8,399 bases of DNA from an uncultured bacterium (GTDB lineage Bacteria > Bacillota > Clostridia > Oscillospirales > Ruminococcaceae): assembly GCA_905215595.1 (NCBI GenBank), contig CAJMQZ010000087.1:1-8399 (forward strand), given 5' to 3'. This document shows positions 1 through 6,315 of this stretch, piece by piece (positions within the stretch are counted from its first letter, which is position 1; the number at the start of each line of letters is the position of its first letter). The notes beneath the pieces were generated by a model. It was not told the DNA's origin. It did no database searches and was given only the letters and a program-made list of their open reading frames with translations. The translations under genes and the position numbers were made by a program.

Positions 1-658
1 CGCTCCACGCCCGCAGCAACTCCAGCCGAGGGTATGCGCCGCCGCCAAACAGCAAAGCGCCGCCCAGCAAAGCCGCAGCCTGCACCGCAAAGCCCCATAC
101 CGGCAGCCAGACCGTGCGGCGGGCAGACCGCGCACTGCACAGAAGTGCTCCTGCAAAATATTCAGCGTAGACCGGTACGTCCCAGTTTGCTGCGGTCGGC
201 TGTGCCGGGGTAAACAGCCGGTACCAGCGCAGCTGCCCTGCAAGCCCCAACAGGCAGACCACGCCGCCCACGGCTACAAACCACCACAGCACCCGCGCCG
301 AGGCGTTCCAGCTTGCAGGAGGGACAGCCCACCCCGCCCAGAGCAGCAGCGGCAGAAAGCCCAGCAGCGCCATGGAGGAAAACTCTGCCGTGCACAGCCC
401 TTGTGCCTGCACGAGGGTGTGCATCAGCTCCATAAAAAGCCCGGCTGTCAGTGCCAGCCGCACCGCAAAGGAGGGCGTTTTGCCCTGCAAAGCCGCCGCT
501 GCCAGCGCAGAAAGGATGCACAGACACACCATGCTGACTGCGCCCAGCCACAGCGCCCGGCGCACCGGAACGCTTTGCGGGATGCCATCTGCCAGCGCTG
601 CTGTGACCACGCTGAGGGTCAGCGCCGCCGGGGTAAAACGTTCTGTTTGCTGCTTCAT
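1..658 (-). CDS. GerAB-like spore germination permease, partial (C-terminus outside the window)
   Basis: The reading frame is open from an ATG at 658 to the window edge, giving 219 residues with no stop. It starts inside the stop of the GerA-family gene (shared ATGA, 655-658), with a GGGAG ribosome site 9 bases upstream, so the two are translationally coupled. The protein is very hydrophobic, with likely membrane segments near residues 36-57, 66-84, 93-112, 122-141 and 180-204. In gerA operons the next gene is normally the B subunit, an APC-superfamily permease of about 360 residues that carries germinant specificity in the spore inner membrane. A YPRLELLR stretch at 209-216 resembles the YP..ELLR-type segment of that family. 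It arrives earlier than I would expect, so the N-terminal part seems compact. Similarity is weak by eye. The assignment rests mainly on position and topology, and an unrelated polytopic protein is possible. Confidence 0.55.
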   Translation of the reverse strand, partial: MKQQTERFTPAALTLSVVTAALADGIPQSVPVRRALWLGAVSMVCLCILSALAAAALQGKTPSFAVRLALTAGLFMELMHTLVQAQGLCTAEFSSMALLGFLPLLLWAGWAVPPASWNASARVLWWFVAVGGVVCLLGLAGQLRWYRLFTPAQPTAANWDVPVYAEYFAGALLCSARSARRTVWLPVWGFAVQAAALLGGALLFGGGAYPRLELLRAWS

Positions 659-2121
659 GACTGCTTTCTCCCTCTCTCCCGCTTTTGCCAGATATTGAAC
701 CCATGCCGGGACAGCTGCCGGTAGTTGCGGCGCAGAACGCCGTCCTCGGAAAGCGGCTGCTGCGGGAACGGATGCGGCGCAAGATACGGCACACCCAGTG
801 CTTCGGTGCTGACGATGCTGAGCAGAAAGCCGAAAAATGCCGCTGCCAGCCCCACCGGCCCGGCAAGCCCCGCCAACAGCACCGTGCCAATGCGCAGCAG
901 AGTGGCAGGCTCGTACAGACCCGGGGTGACAAAGACTGCAATGGCCGTGATGCTAGCCACAAAGATGACCGGGGTGCTCATAAGCCCGGTGGCAATGGCG
1001 GCATCGCCAATGATGAGCGCCGATACCAGACTGACCGAGTGACCCAGTGACTGCGGCATCCGCAGCCCTGCCTCCCGGATGATCTCTAAAATCAGGATCA
1101 CCAGCAGCATCTCGGCAAACAGGGGCAGCGGGGTGGCCTTTTCGGCTGCTTCGATCTTGTACAGAAGCTGCGGGGGCAGCAGCTCCGGCAGATACACCGC
1201 CACGCACACAAAGACCCCCGGTAGAAACACCGTAAGGTAAAAGGAAAAGTACTTCAGCACCCGCAGAAAAGAGGAAAACACCGCCGTGGAAGCGTAATCA
1301 TCCAGACACTCGAACTGCTCGCTGAACAGCGCGGGCAGCACCAGTGCTGAGGGGCTGCCGTTGACCAAAATTACCAGCTTTCCCTCGCAAAGCTTCGCGG
1401 CGGCGACCGCCGGGCGCTCGGTGTAGTGTACCGGGGTAAACAGCCGCGCCTTGCCGGGCAGCAGCCACGGTACAAAATAGCTGGAATCCAGCAGCAGCTC
1501 CGGCCTTGCGCTTTGCAAAATGGCACGCACCCGGCGCACCATGGCGGGGTCGGCACGGTCCTTGCAGTAGCAAAGGGCGTACTCCGTATTGCAGCTTGTA
1601 CTCGCCTGTGCGGCCTCCTGCACAAGGGTGTCGGTGCGGACAAGACGGCGCAAAAGGCTCAGATTCACCCGCAGAAGGTCGGTAAAGCCTTCCCTGCTGC
1701 CGCGCAGATTGCCCTCGGCGGATGGCTCTTCCACCGAGCGAAACTTGAGTCCCTGCACTGAAAAAACAATACCACTGCTGCACCCCTCTAAAAGCAGCAC
1801 CGCCATGCCCGCCGTCAGCCGCGCTACGAGCTGCGGCATATCCTGCACCGGAGTGCTCTCGGCCAGAAACGCCGAGCCGTGCAGGATATGCGCATATGCT
1901 TGCGTACCAGTAAGCCGGACAGAAGCAGACTGCCGCCCGGCGGCGTCCAGCAACAGTTCCCAGAACGAATCCAAGCTTGCCATGCCGTCAAACATTACGA
2001 TGCACCCCGGGCAGCCGTACAAAACGATTTGCTTCGCATAATAATCTGCCGATTTGCCAAACCTAGCATCAAGCGCGGACAGGTTTTCCGCAAGGCTTTG
2101 CGAAAGCTGCTGCACATCCAT
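655..2121 (-). CDS. GerA/SpoVAF-family spore germination receptor A subunit
   Basis: This is a 488-residue protein, normal length for GerAA/GerKA/SpoVAF. The ATG at 2121 is chosen because AAAGGAG lies just upstream (2125-2131); an upstream in-frame start at 2178 lacks this support and adds 19 unconserved residues. A soluble N-terminal half (1-285) carries the family signature EPSAEGNLRGSREGF at 132-146, followed by RVNLSLLRRLVRT. The C-terminal half has about five membrane segments (roughly 290-312, 333-350, 362-382, 385-400, 411-436). It includes the hallmark REAGLRMPQSLGHSVS stretch at 349-364 and ends its membrane part with GVPYLAPHPFP at 443-453. In spore formers the A subunit sits with B and C subunits in the spore inner membrane; GerA-type receptors respond to nutrients and release ions. 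The B-like gene follows with a 4-base overlap. Which receptor or germinant this is cannot be told. Family assignment is secure; a role in real spores is inferred. Confidence 0.93.
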   Translation of the reverse strand: MDVQQLSQSLAENLSALDARFGKSADYYAKQIVLYGCPGCIVMFDGMASLDSFWELLLDAAGRQSASVRLTGTQAYAHILHGSAFLAESTPVQDMPQLVARLTAGMAVLLLEGCSSGIVFSVQGLKFRSVEEPSAEGNLRGSREGFTDLLRVNLSLLRRLVRTDTLVQEAAQASTSCNTEYALCYCKDRADPAMVRRVRAILQSARPELLLDSSYFVPWLLPGKARLFTPVHYTERPAVAAAKLCEGKLVILVNGSPSALVLPALFSEQFECLDDYASTAVFSSFLRVLKYFSFYLTVFLPGVFVCVAVYLPELLPPQLLYKIEAAEKATPLPLFAEMLLVILILEIIREAGLRMPQSLGHSVSLVSALIIGDAAIATGLMSTPVIFVASITAIAVFVTPGLYEPATLLRIGTVLLAGLAGPVGLAAAFFGFLLSIVSTEALGVPYLAPHPFPQQPLSEDGVLRRNYRQLSRHGFNIWQKRERGRKQS

Positions 2122-2137
2122 CACTCCTTTGTGTGTG

Positions 2138-2167
2138 CAGTATGCCCGCTTTGCCGCAGCGGAATAC
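2138..2167 (-). promoter_or_regulatory. Candidate forespore-type (sigma-G/F-like) promoter for the gerA operon
   Basis: Read on the minus strand, GTATT (2163-2167) is followed after 18 bases by CATACTG (2138-2144). The Bacillus sigma-G pattern is GHATR, 17-18 bases, CATWMTA, so each box has one mismatch. The -10 box lies about 17 bases before the gerA start codon, which leaves a very short leader just covering the AAAGGAG ribosome site. No convincing sigma-A promoter is visible in the 77-bp divergent gap. The match is short and could be chance. Confidence 0.28.
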
Positions 2168-2198
2168 GCCGCGCACACCGCACCGGGAGGGTTTGTGC

Positions 2199-2891
2199 AT
2201 GAAACTGCTGCTTTGCCGCACCATTATCCTGTATCTCTGCGTTTTGTTTGCCATGCGGCTGATGGGCAAGCGCCAGCTGGGAGAATTGCAGCCGGAGGAA
2301 CTAGTATCCACCATCCTGATCTCCAATCTGGCGTCCATCTCCATTGAATCGGAGGATGTCCCCATCACCGCCAGTCTGATCCCGCTATTTCTTATTGCGG
2401 CGCTGGAGCTGCTGGGTTCAGTAGTGAGCTTCCGCAGCCAGAAATTCTTCAATTTTCTCTCCGGGCGTCCCAAAACGGTCATTCTGGACGGAAAGATCGA
2501 CCAGAACGCTTTGCGGATGCTGCGGCTGACTACCGCCGACCTGATGGAGGCGCTGCGCGGCAAGGATATCTTTGACCCGCGCAGGGTATCCTACGCCGTA
2601 ATTGAAACAAACGGCACACTGTCGGCGGCGCTGCGCCCGGAGCAGGAAGCAGCCACCCTCTCCGATTTACAGTTGAAAGTACAGCAGACACAGGCCACCA
2701 TCCCCTTTGTGCTGGACGGGCAGGTACTGGAGGATAATCTGCGCTGGTGCGGCAAGGACCGTGCGTGGCTGGAACGCACCGCTACGGCGAACACGGTTCT
2801 TCCACAGGAGATCCTGCTGCTTATCGGCAACGAGACTGAGGACTATTTTCTGCTGAAAAAGGAAGGCCGTCAGCCGGGAGGAAAGCGATGA
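2199..2891 (+). CDS. DUF421 (YetF-type) inner-membrane protein
   Basis: This 230-residue protein starts at the ATG at 2199, with GGGAGG at 2185-2190 placed 8 bases upstream; an in-frame ATG at 2133 lies in the divergent promoter gap and is less likely. Hydrophobic segments lie at about 4-22 and 56-74, with a third, weaker one near 34-50. The family signature RLMGKRQLGELQPEELV is at 20-36. The cytoplasmic DUF421 fold follows: GRPKTVILDGKID at 89-101, a helix with DLMEALR at 114-120, and VSYAVIETNGTLSAALRP at 130-147. Biochemical function is not established; some relatives (2Duf proteins of Bacillus spoVA-2mob elements) affect spore heat resistance. It diverges from the gerA operon and its stop overlaps the next start by 4 bases. 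The DUF421–DUF4363 pairing is common in Clostridia, which supports a shared function. A spore-related role is inference from position only. Confidence 0.9.
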   Translation: MKLLLCRTIILYLCVLFAMRLMGKRQLGELQPEELVSTILISNLASISIESEDVPITASLIPLFLIAALELLGSVVSFRSQKFFNFLSGRPKTVILDGKIDQNALRMLRLTTADLMEALRGKDIFDPRRVSYAVIETNGTLSAALRPEQEAATLSDLQLKVQQTQATIPFVLDGQVLEDNLRWCGKDRAWLERTATANTVLPQEILLLIGNETEDYFLLKKEGRQPGGKR

Positions 2892-3256
2892 AGCGGATCT
2901 ATGCGTGTATCCTGATCGTGGCGGCGCTGCTGGGGGTATCCCTTTACAGCAGCGGACGGGTGCAGGGCTTTGCGCAGGATATTTCAGCCGATTTGGACTG
3001 TGCCCTTGAGGCTGTACGGCAGAAGGACTTTGCCACCGCGCGGCAGGCGCTTGCCGAGGGTGCAGAACTGTGCGATACCATGCGGGAAACCATGAGCCAT
3101 CTGCTGCGCACGGCCGACTACACGGAACTGGAAGCCGCGCTGCGGGCGGCAGACGGATACCTTGAGCAGCAGGCCGCAGAGGAGGCGCTGGGCGAGCTGC
3201 GCCGCGCACAGGTGGAGGTGGAGCGGCTGGAATGGCTCGCCCGGCGGCTGGTATAA
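2888..3256 (+). CDS. DUF4363-type small membrane-anchored protein
   Basis: This 122-residue protein starts at ATG 2888 within the DUF421 stop codon (ATGA overlap), with GGGAGG about 6 bases upstream. One N-terminal hydrophobic segment (about 4-20) after a short basic tip suggests a signal anchor. The rest, 25-122, is charged and helical, rich in Ala, Glu and Arg, and likely forms a helical bundle outside the membrane. Length, anchor and position straight after a DUF421 gene fit the DUF4363 family, whose function is unknown. I see no catalytic motif. A strong terminator follows 8 bases after the stop, so this is the last gene of a two-gene operon. The family call is by context and shape rather than a sharp motif. 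Confidence 0.75.
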   Translation: MKRIYACILIVAALLGVSLYSSGRVQGFAQDISADLDCALEAVRQKDFATARQALAEGAELCDTMRETMSHLLRTADYTELEAALRAADGYLEQQAAEEALGELRRAQVEVERLEWLARRLV

Positions 3257-3263
3257 GATGAGC

Positions 3264-3305
3264 AAAAAAAGGACACTGCACAGTGTTTCGTGCAGTGTCC
3301 TTTTT
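3264..3305. terminator. Bidirectional intrinsic terminator between converging operons
   Basis: A perfect 11-bp GC-rich stem (GGACACTGCAC 3271-3281 with GTGCAGTGTCC 3290-3300) encloses an 8-base loop. The A run before it (3264-3270) pairs with the T run after it (3301-3305), lengthening the stem to 16 bp. Either strand therefore gives a hairpin followed by U's. It sits 7 bases after the DUF4363 stop on the plus strand and 10 bases after the nrdR stop on the minus strand, so it can end both transcripts. Confidence 0.93.
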
Positions 3306-3315
3306 AAGTTATAGT

Positions 3316-3783
3316 TTACTGATTTTCCTTGCGGTCGCCCACAAGCTTTTTCAGTTCGTCAAGGAAGCTTTCCACGTCCGCAAACTGGCGGTAGACCGAG
3401 GCAAAGCGGATATAGGCCACCTCGTCGATCTTTTTCAGTTCCTCCATGGTCAGCTCGCCGATGCGCACACTGGGGATCTCGCGGTCGTAGGAGCTGAACA
3501 GGGACTGCTCAATGCTGCTGACAGCACGTTCCAGCGTTTCGTAGCTGACAGGACGCTTGGCACAGGCGCGCAGCATGGCGTTGAACAGCTTCTGCCGGTC
3601 AAAGGGTTCGCGGGAGTTATCCTTTTTGATGACCACCAGCGGCACTGTTTCCACCACCTCGTAGGTGGTAAAGCGCATGTGGCAGTTCAGGCACTCGCGG
3701 CGGCGGCGGATGCGCTCGTTATCTTCAGTCGGGCGGGAGTCGATCACCTTGGATTCCTCCGCACCGCAATAAGGGCACTTCAT
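3316..3783 (-). CDS. nrdR: Transcriptional repressor NrdR
   Basis: This 155-residue protein matches the usual NrdR length of about 150. ATG 3783 is chosen because the protein then begins MKCPYCG, exactly at the zinc ribbon, with GGAGG 8 bases upstream; the open frame extends further but only into the end of secDF. Zinc ligands are Cys3, Cys6, Cys31 and Cys34, with the conserved VIDSRPTEDNERIRRRREC between them. An ATP-cone domain follows (about 49-139), with KKDNSREPFDRQKL at 53-66 and EVAYIRFASVYRQFAD at 121-136. NrdR senses ATP/dATP and represses ribonucleotide reductase operons by binding NrdR boxes. No reductase gene is in the window, and I did not find a convincing NrdR box pair here. 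It lies 16 bp after secDF with no terminator between, so it is probably co-transcribed. Confidence 0.97.
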   Translation of the reverse strand: MKCPYCGAEESKVIDSRPTEDNERIRRRRECLNCHMRFTTYEVVETVPLVVIKKDNSREPFDRQKLFNAMLRACAKRPVSYETLERAVSSIEQSLFSSYDREIPSVRIGELTMEELKKIDEVAYIRFASVYRQFADVESFLDELKKLVGDRKENQ

Positions 3784-3799
3784 CTTTTGTTCCTCCGCC

Positions 3800-6133
3800 T
3801 CAGTTTTTCTTTTTGCTGCGCTCGCTCCACAGCACCCATGCCGAGGTGGAAACGCACAGAGAGGTGTACACACCGCTGACCATACCCATCATCAGCGGGA
3901 ATGCAAAGGTAAAGATGCTGTCCAGACCATAGAGCTTTGCCACGATGCACATCACACCCAGTGCCATCACGGTGGTGATGGTGGTGATCAGGGTACGGCG
4001 GGCAGACTGATTGACCGACTGGTTGACCAGCTCCTCAAAGCTGCCCTTTTTGCCCATGAGAGCGCGGTTCTCACGAATACGGTCGTACACCACAACGGTA
4101 TCGTTGATGGAGTAGCCGAGGATGGTGAGCATGGCGGCGATAAAGTTGCCGTCCAGTGCGGTGCGCAGCAGCACAAAGGTGCCAAACACCACCATCAGGT
4201 CGTTGACCAGCGCCAGCACTGCCATCATACCGCCGGTCAGACCGCCGATGTTCTTGAAGCGCAGGGCGATATACAGCAGAATGAGCACCAGTGCAAACAC
4301 CACAGCCACCAGGCTCTTCTGCAGGAACTTGGTGCCCATGGCTGCGCTGACATTGCTCAGGGACAGCTGGGCAAACTGGTTGTCCGGGTAGTTCTCGTTC
4401 AGGGAGTCCAGCAGGTTCTCCACCTGCTCGGTGGTCACGGTCTCGGTGCCGGGCATGGAGATCTTCAGAGTCTGGTCGCCGGTGGCCACGTTCTCGCCGG
4501 TCTGCAGGGTCAGGCCGGTGTTTTCCAGCGCCGCAGCAGCGGTCTTTTGCACAGCGGACTGATCAAAACTGCCCTCGTAGGACAGGGTGATCATGGCACC
4601 GCCGGTGAACTCAGTATCCAGATGCACACCGAACACTGCGGCGCACAGCAGGATGACTGCCATCAGGCAGGCGGAGAAGGTCAGGAACTTTTTGCGCAGG
4701 GCAACAAAGTTTACCGGCTTCTTTTCGGTCTTTTCCTGCCCGGGCTTTGCAGCACCGTAGAGCCACGGGTTGTGCAGCGCCTTGATGGCAGCTGCGCCGC
4801 GAATCATGACACGGGTAGCGAATACGCCAAACACGAAGTTCAGCAGCACGCCGGTGAGCAGCGTATAGCCGAAGGCGTAGATAGTGCCTGCGGTAGAGGG
4901 GCCGAAGGCGAAGAACACAAAGTGCAGTGCCTTGGCAAACAGGCCATCCGAGGGGCCGAAGGCACCCATGAGCACGATGGCCACGATGACGATGGTCACG
5001 TTGCCGTCAATGATGGGGGTCAGGCCGCGGGCAAAGCCGCTCTTCAGTGCGCCATCCAGAGATTTTCCGTTTTTTAGCTCCTCTTTGATGCGCTCGGCGG
5101 TGATGACGTTGGCATCCACGCCCATGCCGATGGCCAGAATAATACCTGCGATGCCGGGCAAGGTCAGGGTAAAGCTTTCAAACACCGGGAAGTAGCCGGA
5201 CACAAAGGCCAGCGTAGCCGCCACCTGACCGGCCAGCGCGATGCAGGCCAGAAAGCCCGGCAGACGGTACAGTACCGTCATGAACACCACGATGAGGGCA
5301 AAGGCGATCAGGCCTGCCAGCACCATGGCGCCAAGGCTGTTTTCGCCCAGACTGGGGCTTACGGTGGAGTAGCTGTCCACGCTCAGCGCAAAGGGCAGTG
5401 CACCGGAGTTGATCTGGCGTGCCATTTTGACCACGGCGTCCTGCGTAAAGGGATTGGAGGCCGAACTGGTGATGATGGCCTGTCCGTCGGTGATGGCGGT
5501 GTTGACGGTGGCGGTGCTTACGTTCTCATCGTCCAGCCAGATGCTGATGCTGCCCTTATCGGCGGCCAGCTTGGTTGTGGCATCGCCAAAGGCCTTGGCG
5601 CCCTCGGTGGTGAACTTGAGGGCAACGTAATATTCGGAGCTGCCGCCGTTGCTCACAGCACCGTACTGTGCCGAAGCGCTTTCGACCATGGAGCCGTCCA
5701 AAATCAGCTCGCCGTCCTTGCTGGCTCCCTCGCGGAAGGTCAGGTAGGCGGTGGTGCCGATTTCCTGAATAGCAGACTCGGGGTCAAAATCTGTCTCGCC
5801 GGACTGCCACGGAAACTCCAGGATCAGGCTGTCGGAGTTGTTGTCCACATACAGCTCGTAGTCGGTCACGTTCAATGCGACCAGACGGTTCTCGATGACC
5901 AGACGGGCGGCATCCAGTTGCTCGTCCGTGGCATCGTAGCCATCCGAGGGCACAAAGGTAACGTTGACGCCGCCCTTGATATCCACACCAAAGCGGATAT
6001 CCTTTGCACCCTTGATGTAGGTGGTGGTCACATCGCCGTATTTTGCCGCCACGCCAAAAAAGGCGGTGTAGACAAACACAACGATCAGCAGCGCGGTAAC
6101 AACCAGCTGCCATGCTTTGCCTTTTGTTTTCAT
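3800..6133 (-). CDS. secDF: Fused protein translocase subunit SecDF
   Basis: This is a single 777-residue chain with SecD (1 to about 450) joined to SecF (about 475-777) by a short linker. ATG 6133 has GGAGG at 6144-6148, spacing 10. SecD part: TM1 at 8-28; the VDIKGGVNVTF motif at 50-60; a large extracytoplasmic P1 domain to about 260; then TM2-TM6. These include LPGIAGIILAIGMGVDANV at 325-343, with the conserved proton-pathway Asp340. SecF part: TM at about 482-502; the DTEFTGG motif at 506-512; a small outer domain to about 600; TM segments containing GYSINDTVVVYDRIREN at 673-689 (Asp678) and the conserved Arg712/Arg713 in SARRTLITTITT. SecDF associates with SecYEG and uses the proton gradient to pull exported proteins outwards. 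An extra stretch with a repeated AFGPS lies between TM5 and TM6 (391-413). No yajC is adjacent. nrdR follows closely. Confidence 0.98.
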   Translation of the reverse strand: MKTKGKAWQLVVTALLIVVFVYTAFFGVAAKYGDVTTTYIKGAKDIRFGVDIKGGVNVTFVPSDGYDATDEQLDAARLVIENRLVALNVTDYELYVDNNSDSLILEFPWQSGETDFDPESAIQEIGTTAYLTFREGASKDGELILDGSMVESASAQYGAVSNGGSSEYYVALKFTTEGAKAFGDATTKLAADKGSISIWLDDENVSTATVNTAITDGQAIITSSASNPFTQDAVVKMARQINSGALPFALSVDSYSTVSPSLGENSLGAMVLAGLIAFALIVVFMTVLYRLPGFLACIALAGQVAATLAFVSGYFPVFESFTLTLPGIAGIILAIGMGVDANVITAERIKEELKNGKSLDGALKSGFARGLTPIIDGNVTIVIVAIVLMGAFGPSDGLFAKALHFVFFAFGPSTAGTIYAFGYTLLTGVLLNFVFGVFATRVMIRGAAAIKALHNPWLYGAAKPGQEKTEKKPVNFVALRKKFLTFSACLMAVILLCAAVFGVHLDTEFTGGAMITLSYEGSFDQSAVQKTAAAALENTGLTLQTGENVATGDQTLKISMPGTETVTTEQVENLLDSLNENYPDNQFAQLSLSNVSAAMGTKFLQKSLVAVVFALVLILLYIALRFKNIGGLTGGMMAVLALVNDLMVVFGTFVLLRTALDGNFIAAMLTILGYSINDTVVVYDRIRENRALMGKKGSFEELVNQSVNQSARRTLITTITTVMALGVMCIVAKLYGLDSIFTFAFPLMMGMVSGVYTSLCVSTSAWVLWSERSKKKN

Positions 6134-6155
6134 AAGTCGGGAACCTCCAAAAGCG

Positions 6156-6234
6156 GCGGCTGTGCAGCCGCAGCCGTTTTTGTTGTGAACCGCAAGTTTT
6201 GCCGACGGTTCCTCTCCTCACAGAGCAGCCGTCG
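6156..6234 (-). promoter_or_regulatory. Structured region upstream of secDF (candidate 5' leader)
   Basis: On the minus strand three stems can be drawn. Stem A pairs CGACGG (6229-6234) with CCGTCG (6203-6208). Stem B pairs GAACC (6207-6211) with GGTTC (6187-6191), topped by GCAA/TTGC (6199-6202 with 6192-6195). Stem C pairs GCGGCT (6166-6171) with AGCCGC (6156-6161) and is followed by CGCTTTT, ending next to the secDF ribosome site at 6144-6148. A and B share bases 6207-6208 and would be mutually exclusive, as in attenuators or riboswitches. It matches no riboswitch class I know, and no convincing promoter is visible; a weak candidate is TTGCAG (6271-6276), 17 bases, TATCAC (6248-6253). Confidence 0.35.
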
Positions 6235-6252
6235 TGCCGACCTTTCTGTGAT

Positions 6253-6293
6253 AAAACTCCCCTGCCAGCCCTGCAAAGAGCCCCGCAGAGGAG
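6253..6293 (-). terminator. Intrinsic terminator after the aminotransferase gene
   Basis: On the minus strand CTCCTCTGC (6285-6293) pairs over 9 bp, with one G-U pair, with GCAGGGGAG (6257-6265), followed by TTTT (6253-6256). The loop is long, 19 bases, which is atypical. It lies 22 bases beyond the aminotransferase stop, the expected place for its terminator. It could also act as a readthrough or attenuation point before secDF. Confidence 0.6.
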
Positions 6294-6315
6294 AATATAC
6301 AAATTATTTTAAGCC

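Noticed and set aside
4547..5077. 176-codon plus-strand frame inside secDF
   Set aside because: It is antisense to well-conserved SecDF membrane segments; a GC-rich antisense shadow with no domain features.
5784..6302. 172-codon minus-strand reading frame overlapping the start of secDF
   Set aside because: It runs out of frame through conserved SecD coding sequence, starts at a TTG without a ribosome site and has no recognisable domain.
6134..6315. tRNA or SRP-type small RNA in the secDF–aminotransferase gap
   Set aside because: A GGTTC stretch recalls a T-arm, but there is no acceptor stem or anticodon arm, and the SRP GGAAGCAGCC-type loop is absent.
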